Of a stretch of 49,953 nucleotides of DNA, positions 35,450 to 44,661 are shown in pieces. Where the stretch lies: positions 1 to 49,953 of the forward strand of contig NZ_JALDUI010000011.1 in the NCBI RefSeq assembly GCF_023115445.1, given 5' to 3'. A program made the position numbers and the translations under genes. Source of the stretch: Streptococcus sp. oral taxon 431. Lineage in GTDB: Bacteria > Bacillota > Bacilli > Lactobacillales > Streptococcaceae. The first letter of the stretch is position 1. Each line of letters opens with the position of its first letter. The notes under the pieces are model-generated. The model saw nothing but the letters and a program-made list of their open reading frames with translations, searched no databases and was not told the origin of the DNA.

Positions 35450-36542
35450 TTGTTTCTATTCTAATTGGCACTCGACCAAAATTTTGTTCTGCGATACTTG
35501 GGTGTCCCAGTTGATAAATTTGGTCTGCCTTTTGAGTTATAGCATCCCAAGGCTCTTTGCCGATTCGGCTAACTAGCTGGACTTGGACTTTCAAGGATTT
35601 AAGATGTTGTCTGCCTTTTTCAGTGAAGCCAAGGACATGGATGGCTTCTGGCAGGTCACTTTCTCTAGCCTGCACCAAGATATAGGTCAAGAGGCGTCTG
35701 ACACGCGCTTTAGTGTACCGTTTGGTAGCCACTAACTCAACCAATTCCTCGACAGATTGGGCTGTTTTGATGGCTTCCTTGATGCGCACTACCATTTCTT
35801 GATTGACCTGATAGATGGCAGTTAGGTCTGGATTTGACAAGATTTGATATCGTAAGAGTGGAAAATAATCTTCCCAATTTATCTTACTAGCATTTTCAAA
35901 AATTTCAACAGAAGGCATAAAACGTTCTAAGAAATCTTGGTCATTTTGGTGCTGACGAAGAGCTGTCGCCGAGGCAAAGTCCACATCCTTGCCTACAGAA
36001 TGGTAACCAGCTCCCTGACGTTGAATTGGATGAAGTTTGATGTTGCGCCCCGCGACTGCCTTGGCATAGGCCAGAGCAAGGACATGATTGGGGGTATCTC
36101 CAGAAAAATCAAGACCTGCAAATTCCTTCCACATGGCTTGGGTTTTCTGTGGGTAAGAAAGAGAATCAGGTAAATTATCCACAAATTTCTCCATCTCTTG
36201 AACACGTTCTGAGTATAGGTCTGCGATTTTCTGGTAATCCAGAACTTCTTCTGTCCCAAATGCTAGAGTGTCAATCTCTAACCGTTCCAAGATAGCCACT
36301 GCACCTTGGCCGAAAAAATCCGCTGCTTGGACACTGACGAAAAAGGGCAATTCTACGACCAAATCCGCACCATGTTCCAGCGCCATCTGAGCCCGTGTCC
36401 ACTTGTCCACGATAGCCGGCTCGCCCCGCTGCATGAAATTCCCAGACATGGCCACAATTTTCAATCCCTCCGCCTGTTCCAGCAGGTATTTGTGTCCATT
36501 ATGAAAAGGATTGAACTCCGCGATAATACCTGTAATGGTCAT
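35445..36542 (-). CDS. tmcAL: tRNA(Met) cytidine acetate ligase
   Basis: A 365-residue nucleotidyltransferase-fold protein (formerly YlbM) that acetylates C34 of elongator tRNA-Met using acetate and ATP. The HIGH-like motif is [17 protein letters not shown] (5-21). [19 protein letters not shown] (about 31-49) and ALAYAKAV near residue 160 are typical. It lies 9 nt after the methyltransferase stop codon and ends in a terminator, so the two form a short transcript separate from the rsfS operon. Confidence 0.93.
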   Translation of the reverse strand: MTITGIIAEFNPFHNGHKYLLEQAEGLKIVAMSGNFMQRGEPAIVDKWTRAQMALEHGADLVVELPFFVSVQAADFFGQGAVAILERLEIDTLAFGTEEVLDYQKIADLYSERVQEMEKFVDNLPDSLSYPQKTQAMWKEFAGLDFSGDTPNHVLALAYAKAVAGRNIKLHPIQRQGAGYHSVGKDVDFASATALRQHQNDQDFLERFMPSVEIFENASKINWEDYFPLLRYQILSNPDLTAIYQVNQEMVVRIKEAIKTAQSVEELVELVATKRYTKARVRRLLTYILVQARESDLPEAIHVLGFTEKGRQHLKSLKVQVQLVSRIGKEPWDAITQKADQIYQLGHPSIAEQNFGRVPIRIETN

Positions 36543-36551
36543 GATATTCTC

Positions 36552-37292
36552 CTACTTCTGTGCGACGAAAAACCAACGGTTACTAGTCTCTGTTGGCACC
36601 TTGTCTTCAAAGTCCGAAAATAGTTTAAAGGACTTGAAACCAGCCTGCTCAAGTAAAATATCATAGGTTAAGACCTCATAAGTTCGTTCCTCATGAACTT
36701 CATCATGACGACTAAAGGAACCGTCCGCTTCCTTGATAAAGAAGGTCAGTTCATGCACGATAGAATGTGGTGCTGCATCCTCATAGGTATCCCAAAGCAT
36801 GGCAAAATCTTCCGCATTTTCATGATAAGAATAACCTGGGAAGACCTCATCTGTCTGGTAAGTCGAATGCACATCAAAGATAAAGACCCCATCCTCATTG
36901 AGGGCATTATAAACTTCCTTAAAGACGTCCCCTACTTCCACCTCGTCCTGCATATAGCAGATAGAATCCGAGTAGCAGGTCACAAAGTCGTATTTACCTG
37001 CCTTGGACAAATCCAGCATATTACCTTCAATGAAATCAATCTTTTGCTTGGCTGAAGCCGCTCTCTTTTCGGCAATCTTCAACATATCCGCACTCAAATC
37101 AAATCCAGTCACATCAAAACCAGCTTGCGAAAAGCGAACGGACTGGATCCCTGTCCCACAAGTCAATTCCAAAAGCTTCTTTCTGTCCTTGGTTTTAGGC
37201 AAATGGCGTAGCGAAAAGTCCGTCCATTTGTCATATAAACTATCATCCATGACCGCATCATAGACCGCCGCAAAAGTTGCATAAGTTGCCAT
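36552..37292 (-). CDS. SAM-dependent methyltransferase, class I
   Basis: A 246-residue class I methyltransferase of unknown substrate. The SAM motif is LLELTCGTGIQSVRF (about residue 40), with FDLSADML as the acidic loop and FVTCYSDSICYM as motif IV. The ATG at 37292 (MATYATFAAVYDAVMDD) fits the family start, although no clear ribosome site precedes it; further upstream TTG/ATG codons exist. A TGGTATCAT box ends 4 nt before this ATG, so a short-leader or leaderless start is possible but weak. Its position next to tmcAL suggests tRNA or ribosome modification; that is inference. Confidence 0.85.
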   Translation of the reverse strand: MATYATFAAVYDAVMDDSLYDKWTDFSLRHLPKTKDRKKLLELTCGTGIQSVRFSQAGFDVTGFDLSADMLKIAEKRAASAKQKIDFIEGNMLDLSKAGKYDFVTCYSDSICYMQDEVEVGDVFKEVYNALNEDGVFIFDVHSTYQTDEVFPGYSYHENAEDFAMLWDTYEDAAPHSIVHELTFFIKEADGSFSRHDEVHEERTYEVLTYDILLEQAGFKSFKLFSDFEDKVPTETSNRWFFVAQK

Positions 37293-37372
37293 AATCATGA
37301 TACCAAGAGCGTCCATGGCAAACACCACTCGCCCTTTACCTTTCAATCAATTTTTCTAAAATAAGCAAATAA

Positions 37373-37396
37373 AACCCAGTTGACTGCAACTGAGTT
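37373..37396 (-). terminator. rsfS terminator
   Basis: AACTCAGTTG / CAACTGGGTT stem with a CAGT loop (37396-37387 with 37382-37373) on the minus strand, then TTATTTG. It lies 6 nt past the rsfS stop codon and ends the yqeG-rsfS run. Confidence 0.85.
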
Positions 37397-37402
37397 CATC
37401 TC

Positions 37403-37756
<354 letters not shown>

Positions 37757-37768
37757 TTAGTCCTCTTT

Positions 37769-38269
37769 CTAGAAAATATGTTTGTAATCTAGGACATCTG
37801 CAAAGCGCTCCTCCCAAATGTCCTCATAAAATTCATTTATCGTTTCTGCTGGAATGTCATCGCCATCAAACGTTGTGCAAGTTCCTTCTGGAATAATAAG
37901 CTGATAGCCATATTCAAAGGCAACCTTGACAGAGGTATCCACACAATATTCTGTCTGCATACCACATAAAACTAATTTTTCAATCCCCTGTTTATCCAAG
38001 TATTCTTTTAAACCAGTTTCTTTGAAAATGCTGTTATACTTCTTCTGAAAGACCTTTTCATTAGGTTTTCGACTTAAAAGCTCAGATAACTGCCAATCTT
38101 CTGATGTTTGAGCTGCAGAGTTCTCAATATGTTGAACATAAATAATTTCGATATTCTTGCTTCTAGCCTGGTTTTGTAAATAAGAAATTTTTTCCAATAG
38201 ACTTTTTATCTGAAACCCAGTTTTCACTAAAATATTCTGAACATCAATGATTATAAAAGCCGTCTTCAT
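37769..38269 (-). CDS. Isochorismatase-family cysteine hydrolase
   Basis: A 166-residue cysteine hydrolase of the isochorismatase/nicotinamidase superfamily. The catalytic triad is visible: Asp in AFIIIDVQN (residue 9), Lys in VFQKKYNSIF (about 78) and Cys in LCGMQTEYCVDTS (about 108). The start codon follows the yqeK TAA directly. It sits among nadD, yqeK and rsfS, so a link to NAD or nucleotide metabolism is plausible, but a bona fide nicotinamidase is usually longer and has a clear metal site. The substrate is unknown. Confidence 0.88.
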   Translation of the reverse strand: MKTAFIIIDVQNILVKTGFQIKSLLEKISYLQNQARSKNIEIIYVQHIENSAAQTSEDWQLSELLSRKPNEKVFQKKYNSIFKETGLKEYLDKQGIEKLVLCGMQTEYCVDTSVKVAFEYGYQLIIPEGTCTTFDGDDIPAETINEFYEDIWEERFADVLDYKHIF

Positions 38270-38863
38270 TTAATCCTCTTTCAAATAGTGCACATAGGCG
38301 TTATAGGTTTCAAGGGTTTGGGGATAGATGGGAAATCCCTGATGCGCTAAATGCTCCACGGTATGAGCTGTCTCGTAGGCCACCGCCTTATTTAGCGATA
38401 GTTCAGCAATTTCACGCGCCTCATCTACTCCTGGAAAGGCACGATTGTGCTCGATGTAGTCTGCGACGTAGATAACCTTGTCAAGGTCGGTCATCTGACT
38501 CGATCCAACTGTATGAATTTCAATAGCCCGTAAAATTTCAGGATCTTGCAAATCCAAATCTTCCTGAATCTTGTAAATCCCGACCATACCATGCCAGACA
38601 TTATTGCCCCAGTTTTTGAGGTCTAGATCTAGTTGATAACGGTCAATCAAGTCTAGAAATTCCTGATCTGACAACTTTTTAGCATAGTCATGAAGGAGAC
38701 CTGCTAGACCTGCTTTCTCGGCATCCACTCCGAATCGTTCTGCAAGTTCAATGGCTGCGCGCTCTACACCCAAACAATGGGTTAAGCGTTTTTCAGGTAG
38801 AAGCTCTGCCATTTTTTTCAATAATTCCTCACGGGAACAGTTGATATAGTCCTGGTATGCCAT
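38270..38863 (-). CDS. yqeK: Ap4A hydrolase, HD-domain (YqeK)
   Basis: A 197-residue HD-domain protein. YqeK proteins cleave diadenosine tetraphosphate symmetrically into two ADP and depend on iron. Metal ligands are in [19 protein letters not shown] (His about 28), [11 protein letters not shown] (His-Asp about 58), NNVWHGMVG (His about 88) and [12 protein letters not shown] (Asp about 130). Its ATG overlaps the nadD stop codon by one base (TGATG), so the two are coupled. Confidence 0.94.
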   Translation of the reverse strand: MAYQDYINCSREELLKKMAELLPEKRLTHCLGVERAAIELAERFGVDAEKAGLAGLLHDYAKKLSDQEFLDLIDRYQLDLDLKNWGNNVWHGMVGIYKIQEDLDLQDPEILRAIEIHTVGSSQMTDLDKVIYVADYIEHNRAFPGVDEAREIAELSLNKAVAYETAHTVEHLAHQGFPIYPQTLETYNAYVHYLKED

Positions 38864-39492
38864 CAGTAAAGTCCTTCTTTCTCAATGTAATCTAGTACAG
38901 GCTTAGGTAGGAGAAAGTTAGGTGTGCGTCCTTGGGCGATGAAATCACGCACCATGCTGGATGAAATATCCATGAGAGGCACATCCACCCAGATAACTGG
39001 ATAAGAAGTCCCTGCCTTGTAACGTGGACGCTGAACCCCTACAAACTGAACTAGATCCACCAACTCATCAATTCTATACCACTTAGGCAGATAGTCTACC
39101 ATGTCGGCACCGATAATGAAATAGTAATCTGTATCTGGATTCTTCTCTGTTAGAAGCTTCATGGTGTCGTAGGTGTAAGAAATACCCTTACGTTCTAGCT
39201 CGATGGTTTCAATAGCTAGACCTTCGACTCCATCAATCGCTAACTCAAGCATTTTGAGACGGTGGTGTTCTGGAATGGTTTCCTTTTTATCAACGTGAGG
39301 GGGCTGATATTCGGGCATGAGCAGAACCTGATCCAATCCCAACTGCTGGCGGACTTGGTCTGCTACGATAAGATGAGCATTGTGAACAGGGTTAAAATTT
39401 CCACCTAAGATTCCAACTTGCTTACGTTTTTTATCCTTGATTTCTGGCTCTAACTCCACTTTTGTAAAGGGAGTTAATAATTCGATTGCCAT
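38863..39492 (-). CDS. nadD: Nicotinate-nucleotide adenylyltransferase
   Basis: A 209-residue enzyme that adenylates nicotinate mononucleotide, an essential NAD step. The HIGH-type motif is [19 protein letters not shown] (about 28-46), and the C-terminal [14 protein letters not shown] (about 173-186) is the second nucleotide-binding signature. It has an N-terminal extension of about 25 residues ([25 protein letters not shown]) before the fold, as in other streptococci. It lies 50 nt after yhbY. Confidence 0.96.
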   Translation of the reverse strand: MAIELLTPFTKVELEPEIKDKKRKQVGILGGNFNPVHNAHLIVADQVRQQLGLDQVLLMPEYQPPHVDKKETIPEHHRLKMLELAIDGVEGLAIETIELERKGISYTYDTMKLLTEKNPDTDYYFIIGADMVDYLPKWYRIDELVDLVQFVGVQRPRYKAGTSYPVIWVDVPLMDISSSMVRDFIAQGRTPNFLLPKPVLDYIEKEGLY

Positions 39493-39542
39493 AGGCTAAT
39501 CTCCTTTAGTCTTCTGTAAAAACAGTTTTTTGGAGTATATTT

Positions 39543-39854
39543 TTAGATTTCTTTAACTTTTTTAGAAATCTTACGATTTTCTTTCTTGCTTGATTGTTTA
39601 TACAAAATCAAGATGCGTCCGATTTTTTGGACTGTATCCACACCGATTTCTTCTTCCAAGATTTCAGCAACTTCGTGGATATTCTCATCTGTGTTTTGCA
39701 AGAGAGTAACCTTGATCAATTCACGCGCGTCAAGTGCTTGGCGAACGCTGGTTTTGATTTGGTCGTTGAGACCATTTTTCCCGATTTGGATGATGGGTTT
39801 GAGGGTGTGTGCCTGGCTGTTGAGGAAGGCACGTTGTTTCGATGTTAATGACAT
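39543..39854 (-). CDS. yhbY: CRM-domain RNA-binding protein YhbY
   Basis: A 103-residue YhbY/CRM-domain protein associated with pre-50S ribosomal particles. The conserved start KQRAFLNSQAHTLKPIIQIGKNGLNDQI (about 6-33) includes the GxxG-type loop IGKNG. The Lys-rich C-terminus (KQSSKKENRKISKKVKEI) suits RNA binding. The ATG at 39854 follows GGAAGAAAG. A 210-bp spacer with two stem-loops and a mini-frame separates it from yqeH. Confidence 0.95.
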   Translation of the reverse strand: MSLTSKQRAFLNSQAHTLKPIIQIGKNGLNDQIKTSVRQALDARELIKVTLLQNTDENIHEVAEILEEEIGVDTVQKIGRILILYKQSSKKENRKISKKVKEI

Positions 39855-39877
39855 ATTCTTTCTTCCTTTTTTGATAG

Positions 39878-39955
39878 TTATTTTAGGTGGTGGGGGACGG
39901 TCGGAACTAATTTTTCAATGATTTCATCTTTGAAAAATGGATTTCCTGACCTCAC
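39878..39955 (-). other. 25-codon mini-frame in the yhbY leader
   Basis: GTG at 39955 opens a 25-codon frame (MRSGNPFFKDEI... ending PTVPHHLK) whose TAA at 39880-39878 is 23 nt before the yhbY start. The residues look protein-like rather than random. It could be a leader peptide, the tail of a lost gene, or chance. The GTG lies within the right arm of the stem-loop at 39953-39979. Confidence 0.3.
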
Positions 39956-39979
39956 AATTGAGCCTAGGTCTCAATTGTG
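39953..39979 (-). ncRNA. Stem-loop 1 in the yqeH-yhbY spacer
   Basis: CACAATTGAG (39953-39962) and CTCAATTGTG (39970-39979) are perfect 10-bp inverted repeats over a CCTAGGT loop. No T-run follows on the minus strand, so it is not an ordinary terminator. Confidence 0.5.
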
Positions 39980-39982
39980 CCC

Positions 39983-40006
39983 CTTGCTAATCTAAAGATT
40001 GGCAAG
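39983..40006 (-). ncRNA. Stem-loop 2 in the yqeH-yhbY spacer
   Basis: CTTGCTAATC (39983-39992) pairs with GATTGGCAAG (39997-40006), with one G-U, around a 4-nt loop. It lies 3 nt from stem-loop 1; the pair could stack into one structured leader. Confidence 0.5.
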
Positions 40007-40064
40007 ACACCACGGCAATAACTATCTTTTTATGAGCTCACTTTGTTCGCTCGGTGATTTTATT

Positions 40065-41171
40065 TTAAATAATTGCTTTTCGTGTGACGACGGCGACGCC
40101 TTCTGGTGCCCAGACGGCTACTTTGGCAGTTCCTGTTACACGGATCCAGCCCAGGCCTGAGATAACTAGGTCAGTCTTATCCTTGATGTTAAATACATGT
40201 TGGACTAGTTTTGGAAAATCTTCTTTTTCCTTGCTATTTGGTGGTGTAAGGAGGGTTCCAAGGTGCTTGTCGTAAAAGGCACTAGCTCCCTCTAGCTTGG
40301 TACGATGAAGTTTGAGTTCATTGTCAAAGAAGGCTGTAAAACCTTGCTTTTCTCCTGCAATAAAGTCAAAGCGTCCCAATCCACCTAAAAATAGGGTTTG
40401 TTCAGGGTTTAGCTGATAGGTTTTTGGCTTGATTTCCTTTTTAGGACTGACATACTTGAGGTTTTTAGCAGTCAAGTAGTGGGCCATCTGGTGACGGTGG
40501 ATAATCCCCGGCGTATCGTAGATATAAGAACCATCATCGAGTGGAATTTCAATCTTATCCAAGGTTGTTCCTGGGAAGCGTGAAGTTGTGATGACGTTCT
40601 GGTCACCTGTAATTTCTTGGATAATGGCGTTGATAAGGGTTGATTTCCCGACATTGGTCACCCCAACAACATAGACGTCACGTCCCTTACGGTAGTGTTC
40701 AATCTTGTCGATTACTTCTCTAATGGCATGCTTGTTTTGGGCTGAAGTCAAGACGACATCAACAGGACGCAAGCCTTCTTCGTGAGCACGCTCCATCAGC
40801 CATTGGCTAATCTTACCTGGTTTCACTGACTTAGGTAGAATGTCTTTTTTATTTCCAACCAAAAGCACATCATTACCTGACACAAAGCGTGGCAAACCTG
40901 GGATAACAGAGCCATTGAAGTCAAAAATATCAATGACATTGACCACCAAGGCATCGCTATCTCCAACCTCGTGCAAGAGTTTTAGGAAATCATCATCCGT
41001 CAACTGCACATCTGTGATTTCATTATAATGACGAAGACGGAAACAACGCTGGCAATAAACTTCTCCAGTTTCCAAACCTTTTTCAAGTGCTGACTGAGGT
41101 GTAAAACCTAAACCAGTCTTATCTTCCGTCTGAATGGTTGCTCCACAACCAATACAGAGAATTTCTTCCAT
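40065..41171 (-). CDS. yqeH: Circularly permuted ribosome-assembly GTPase
   Basis: A 368-residue YqeH GTPase needed for 30S subunit assembly. The zinc finger is CIGCGATIQ followed by YCQRCFRLRHYNE (residues about 6-50). The GTPase motifs are permuted: G4 (VGNKKDILP, about 105) and G5 precede G1 (GVTNVGKSTLINAI, about 171-184), G2 and G3 (DTPGII, about 218). A C-terminal RNA-binding domain follows. It starts 2 nt after the yqeG stop codon. Confidence 0.97.
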   Translation of the reverse strand: MEEILCIGCGATIQTEDKTGLGFTPQSALEKGLETGEVYCQRCFRLRHYNEITDVQLTDDDFLKLLHEVGDSDALVVNVIDIFDFNGSVIPGLPRFVSGNDVLLVGNKKDILPKSVKPGKISQWLMERAHEEGLRPVDVVLTSAQNKHAIREVIDKIEHYRKGRDVYVVGVTNVGKSTLINAIIQEITGDQNVITTSRFPGTTLDKIEIPLDDGSYIYDTPGIIHRHQMAHYLTAKNLKYVSPKKEIKPKTYQLNPEQTLFLGGLGRFDFIAGEKQGFTAFFDNELKLHRTKLEGASAFYDKHLGTLLTPPNSKEKEDFPKLVQHVFNIKDKTDLVISGLGWIRVTGTAKVAVWAPEGVAVVTRKAII

Positions 41172-41173
41172 AA

Positions 41174-41701
41174 TTAGATTCCTTTTTTATAAGTAATAGG
41201 GCCGTACTTTTCAGCGATTTTTCTCATCATACGACGCTCACGCGCTCGGTTGATCTGAGTTTTAATAGAGTCGTGTTGAACCAAGGGTTTGACCAAAATC
41301 GAGCGAATGCCTGCTCGATGGGCTGCTCGAATATCAGTCATGAGCTGGTCGCCAACCATGACCACTTGGTCTTTTTCATAGTGGAAATGTTTCATGGCAC
41401 GGTTAATTCCTAAAGTAAAGGGCTTCAGTGCCCAGTAAACATAGTCAATATTAAATTTTTCAACTGCTCGTTTGACACGTTTGGGAGTATTGTTAGATAC
41501 CACAATGATCCGTATGCCAGCATCACGCAGATCATGCAACCATTGCTTCATCTCTACTGTTCCATCTGGATTATTCCAAGCAATCAGGGTATTGTCCAAA
41601 TCCACCAAAACAGCTTTGATTCCCTGTTTTTGCAGGCTTTGAACTGTCAGATCATAAACTGCTTCCACGGCAAAATCTGGCATATAATTTTCAATCGCCA
41701 T
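41174..41701 (-). CDS. yqeG: HAD-family phosphatase YqeG
   Basis: A 175-residue HAD subfamily IIIA phosphatase. The catalytic motif is VLVDLDNTLIAW (about 34-45, Asp nucleophile and acid/base), motif II is VVSNNTP, and motif III/IV is VVMVGDQLMTDIRAAHRAG (about 114-132). Relatives act on phosphatidylglycerophosphate or remain unassigned; the substrate here is unknown. Tightly linked to yqeH (2 nt), and 16 nt after corA. Confidence 0.93.
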   Translation of the reverse strand: MAIENYMPDFAVEAVYDLTVQSLQKQGIKAVLVDLDNTLIAWNNPDGTVEMKQWLHDLRDAGIRIIVVSNNTPKRVKRAVEKFNIDYVYWALKPFTLGINRAMKHFHYEKDQVVMVGDQLMTDIRAAHRAGIRSILVKPLVQHDSIKTQINRARERRMMRKIAEKYGPITYKKGI

Positions 41702-41717
41702 TCTGTCTCCTTCTCTT

Positions 41718-42623
41718 TTATTTTCTAGTAATTTTCTTCAGCCATTGAGATAAGGCTGCCCATAAAATCAAACTTGCTATTAAGATATAAATCCAAGCAT
41801 TGGGCTCTTCTGTAAATGGCAGAGGGACATTCATTCCGAAAAATCCTGTAATGACTGCAAGAATGGCTAGCAAAACTGAGATAATGGTCAAGGTTGTCAA
41901 ACTATCATTCAGGTTATTGTTTAGGATGTTGTTGTAAGAAGCGGAGAGTTGTTGCAAGACTTGAGAAATCAAATCTGTCATGGACACCAACTGATGAGCT
42001 TCAATCATAGCATCATCAAACTGCTCTCTTTCCACTTCGTTAAAGTTCCGATAAAGCGCGTGTCCTTGGATATGTTCCAAGAGGAGGCGATTTTGTTTAG
42101 CCGCAGCTGTCAAGTAAACCATACCAGTTTCCAAGTCAGAGAGGGCAAAGAGATTTTTTTTAGTGGTTGTTTGACGCAACAAGGCACTGATTTCATCCTT
42201 GCTCTTATCCATCTGTTCAATGACGGGATAATAAGCATTGCTGATAAGCTCTAAACCGGCAAATAGAAACTTGTAGATTGAAATGATTTCATGATTTTCA
42301 AGATAGCCTAGCATCTGATCAATGACATAAGCGTTCTTATGATTGCTGATGGTAATCATTCGTTGTTTTTCAACGATAAAGGTCATAGGAATGGCTTCAT
42401 AGTATTCCTTGTCCTTCTCTAAGTCAAGAACGTTGTAGATAAAGGTGACTGTCCCATTTTCACGATTATAATCCATGTGGGCTCGTTCGTTTCTATCCAG
42501 CGCATATTCGATGGTTTCTTTATCCAATCCATAGATTTCAGATAAATCTTCAAGATTTTTGATGATTTCCACATCTAGATTAATCCAGGTACAACCATTT
42601 CCTAACTGCTTATCTAAAAACAT
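41718..42623 (-). CDS. corA: CorA-family divalent cation transporter
   Basis: A 301-residue CorA-like Mg2+/Co2+ channel. The long cytoplasmic N-terminal domain (about 1-235) ends in two C-terminal helices, with the pore signature GFFGMNVPLPF (about 266-276) between them. The canonical motif is YGMNF; here it is F-GMN-V, a common streptococcal form. Lys/Arg at the extreme C-terminus (LKKITRK) form the basic ring. It has its own extended -10 promoter and may lead into yqeG-yqeH. Confidence 0.93.
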   Translation of the reverse strand: MFLDKQLGNGCTWINLDVEIIKNLEDLSEIYGLDKETIEYALDRNERAHMDYNRENGTVTFIYNVLDLEKDKEYYEAIPMTFIVEKQRMITISNHKNAYVIDQMLGYLENHEIISIYKFLFAGLELISNAYYPVIEQMDKSKDEISALLRQTTTKKNLFALSDLETGMVYLTAAAKQNRLLLEHIQGHALYRNFNEVEREQFDDAMIEAHQLVSMTDLISQVLQQLSASYNNILNNNLNDSLTTLTIISVLLAILAVITGFFGMNVPLPFTEEPNAWIYILIASLILWAALSQWLKKITRK

Positions 42624-42649
42624 CGTTTCTCCTTCACCAAACTCTTTCT

Positions 42650-42658
42650 ATTGTACCA
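42650..42658 (-). promoter_or_regulatory. corA promoter (extended -10)
   Basis: Minus-strand TGGTACAAT (-10 at 42655-42650), 27 nt before the corA start codon. The -35 is weak. Confidence 0.5.
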
Positions 42659-42674
42659 TAAATCAAGTAAAATT

Positions 42675-43241
42675 TCAGTTCTCTTCTTTTCTTGAAAAAT
42701 TGCTAACGACGGTGATATTCCTATTAGGAACAAAGTGAAGGGCTTGGTCGTCACTTCTCAGTTGAGTCGTCCGAATTCCAACACTGACAACTTTACCTGA
42801 TACGGTAATAGGCCCATTTGTCAAGACAACCTCGTCTCCAACGTCCAATTGGCGCTCAAAGAGAATAAAGAAGCCATTGATGACATCTGATAGAAAGCCT
42901 TGTGCCCCCATACCGATAGCCACTCCAGCAATCCCAGCCCCAGCAAGCAAGCTAGATACAGGCAACCCTAAGATAGACAAGATACAGTAAATCAAGAAGA
43001 AATAAAGTGTGTAGTTAAAAATATTCTCAAGCAAACGAGAAATGGTCTTTTGTCTACCTGCATCTCGATTTGAAAATTTAAGTGAAGGTTTAACAATCTT
43101 TCGTACAGCAACATGGAGGAACTTTTTAGCTATATAGAATAGAAGGATAAGAAGTAGAAGAGAAATCACCTTGGTCAAGAGATTTTCTAAAACAGTTGTT
43201 ACATCTAATTTATCCAGATAACGTTGAAAAAATTCTTGCAT
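42675..43241 (-). CDS. Short MscS-type mechanosensitive channel
   Basis: A 188-residue protein of the small-conductance mechanosensitive channel family. Two membrane helices (about 20-40 and 70-90) precede the pore helix GLPVSSLLAGAGIAGVAIGMGAQGFLSDVINGFFILFE (about 93-130), with its Ala/Gly packing pattern, and the beta domain DVGDEVVLTNGPITVSGKVVSVGIRTTQLRSDDQ. It ends soon after the VPNRNI segment, so the C-terminal alpha/beta cage of typical MscS (about 280 residues) is missing. ATG at 43241 after AAAAGGAG. Divergent from sstT. Confidence 0.9.
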   Translation of the reverse strand: MQEFFQRYLDKLDVTTVLENLLTKVISLLLLILLFYIAKKFLHVAVRKIVKPSLKFSNRDAGRQKTISRLLENIFNYTLYFFLIYCILSILGLPVSSLLAGAGIAGVAIGMGAQGFLSDVINGFFILFERQLDVGDEVVLTNGPITVSGKVVSVGIRTTQLRSDDQALHFVPNRNITVVSNFSRKEEN

Positions 43242-43261
43242 ATAAAACTCCTTTTCTATTC

Positions 43262-43270
43262 ATTATACCA
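43262..43270 (-). promoter_or_regulatory. Promoter of the MscS-like gene
   Basis: Minus-strand TGGTATAAT: perfect extended -10 (43267-43262), 20 nt before the start codon. Confidence 0.65.
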
Positions 43271-43333
43271 TAAATCCTTCCTCGCCATCCTTTTCATAAA
43301 TATTCATTTATTCTAATAAAATCTATAAGACAC

Positions 43334-43362
43334 TTGCTTTTCAAGTATATTTATACTATAAT
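43334..43362 (+). promoter_or_regulatory. sstT promoter
   Basis: TTGCTT (43334-43339), exactly 17 bp, TATAAT (43357-43362), 29 nt before the sstT start codon. Confidence 0.85.
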
Positions 43363-43391
43363 CATAAACAATACACAAAAAGGAGACCTTT

Positions 43392-44597
43392 ATGAAAAGA
43401 ATTATTCGTGCTTGGAACAAAACAAATCTTATCAAACGGATCGGAATCGGAATGACCTTAGGAGCAATTCTGGGTCTACTCGTTCCTAATCTAACTGGCA
43501 TCGGTTTATTGGGAGATTTATTTGTAGGAGGACTAAAGGCCATCGCCCCTATCCTAGTTTTTGCTTTAGTCGCTAACGCCCTTTCCCAACACCAGAAAGG
43601 TCAAGATAGCAATATGAAAAAAGTCATTTTCCTCTATTTGCTGGGGACCTTTGCTGCGGCTCTTGTAGCAGTTTTGGCTAGCTTTCTCTTCCCTGTTCAG
43701 ATGGTCTTGAGTAGTGCTAGTACAGAAGTTACTCCTCCAGACGGCATCGGACAAGTACTCAGTAATCTCCTACTAAAAATAGTAGACAATCCTGTCAATG
43801 CCATCATCGGAGCTAACTATATCGGAATTTTGTCCTGGGCTATCGTCTTTGGAGTTGCCATGCGTGAAGCTAGCAAAAATAGCAAGGAGCTACTCAAAAC
43901 AATGGCCAGTGTGACTTCAAAAATCGTCGAATGGATCATTAACCTTGCGCCATTTGGTATCCTCGGATTAGTCTTCGAAACCATCTCTGGCCAAGGAATT
44001 GCGAGTTTAGCAAATTACGGAATCTTACTCGGACTTTTGATTGCCACTATGGTTTTCGTTGCCCTAGTGATCAATCCTCTGATTGCTTTTCTCTTTATCA
44101 AGAAAAATCCTTATCCACTTGTTTGGAAATGTTTGCGTATCAGTGGAGTCACAGCCTTTTTCACTCGAAGTTCAGCTGCTAATATCCCTGTTAATATGAA
44201 ACTCTGTGAGGATCTAGGGCTTAATCCAGATACCTATTCTGTCTCTATCCCACTTGGTTCAACTATCAATATGGCTGGAGCTGCTGTTACCATCAACATC
44301 TTAACCCTAGCAGCTGTCAATACCCTTGGAATCTCAGTTGATTTTGCAACAGCCTTTGTACTCAGTATCGTTGCAGCCATCTCTGCCTGCGGTGCTTCAG
44401 GGATCGCCGGAGGTTCACTCCTACTTATCCCGGTTGCCTGCAGCCTCTTTGGGATTACCAATGATATCGCTATGCAGGTTGTAGGTGTAGGTTTCGTCAT
44501 CGGTGTTATCCAAGACTCTTGCGAAACAGCCCTCAACTCCTCAACAGATGTCCTCTTTACAGCAGTAGCTGAATTTTCCTCTGCTCGCAATAAATAA
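43392..44597 (+). CDS. sstT: Serine/threonine:Na+ symporter
   Basis: A 401-residue dicarboxylate/amino acid:cation symporter (DAACS) family carrier for L-serine and L-threonine uptake. About eight helices plus two re-entrant loops. Diagnostic segments are [14 protein letters not shown] (about 257-270, the Ser-rich hairpin 1), [13 protein letters not shown] (about 287-299, with the NMxG sodium motif) and [16 protein letters not shown] (about 335-350). The ATG follows AAGGAGA. The split Ser/Thr exporter at 23.2-24.4 kb is the functional opposite. Confidence 0.95.
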   Translation: MKRIIRAWNKTNLIKRIGIGMTLGAILGLLVPNLTGIGLLGDLFVGGLKAIAPILVFALVANALSQHQKGQDSNMKKVIFLYLLGTFAAALVAVLASFLFPVQMVLSSASTEVTPPDGIGQVLSNLLLKIVDNPVNAIIGANYIGILSWAIVFGVAMREASKNSKELLKTMASVTSKIVEWIINLAPFGILGLVFETISGQGIASLANYGILLGLLIATMVFVALVINPLIAFLFIKKNPYPLVWKCLRISGVTAFFTRSSAANIPVNMKLCEDLGLNPDTYSVSIPLGSTINMAGAAVTINILTLAAVNTLGISVDFATAFVLSIVAAISACGASGIAGGSLLLIPVACSLFGITNDIAMQVVGVGFVIGVIQDSCETALNSSTDVLFTAVAEFSSARNK

Positions 44598-44601
44598 TCA
44601 A

Positions 44602-44630
44602 GGCAAGCCTATTTAGGGCTTGTTTTGTCT
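44602..44630 (+). terminator. Weak hairpin after sstT
   Basis: CAAGCC / GGCTTG with a TATTTAG loop, then TTTTGT. It probably reduces but does not abolish read-through into the next gene. Confidence 0.5.
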
Positions 44631-44661
44631 GGTTTCTATCATTCATTTTAGGAAATGTCTC

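Noticed and set aside
39983..40006. Terminator of yqeH
   Set aside because: The hairpin is stable but is followed on the minus strand by GGGGCAC, not by T residues.
44620..44661. 14-residue N-terminal extension of the exporter-like protein
   Set aside because: It overlaps the hairpin after sstT, has no ribosome site, and the ATG at 44662 has AGGAAA at proper distance.
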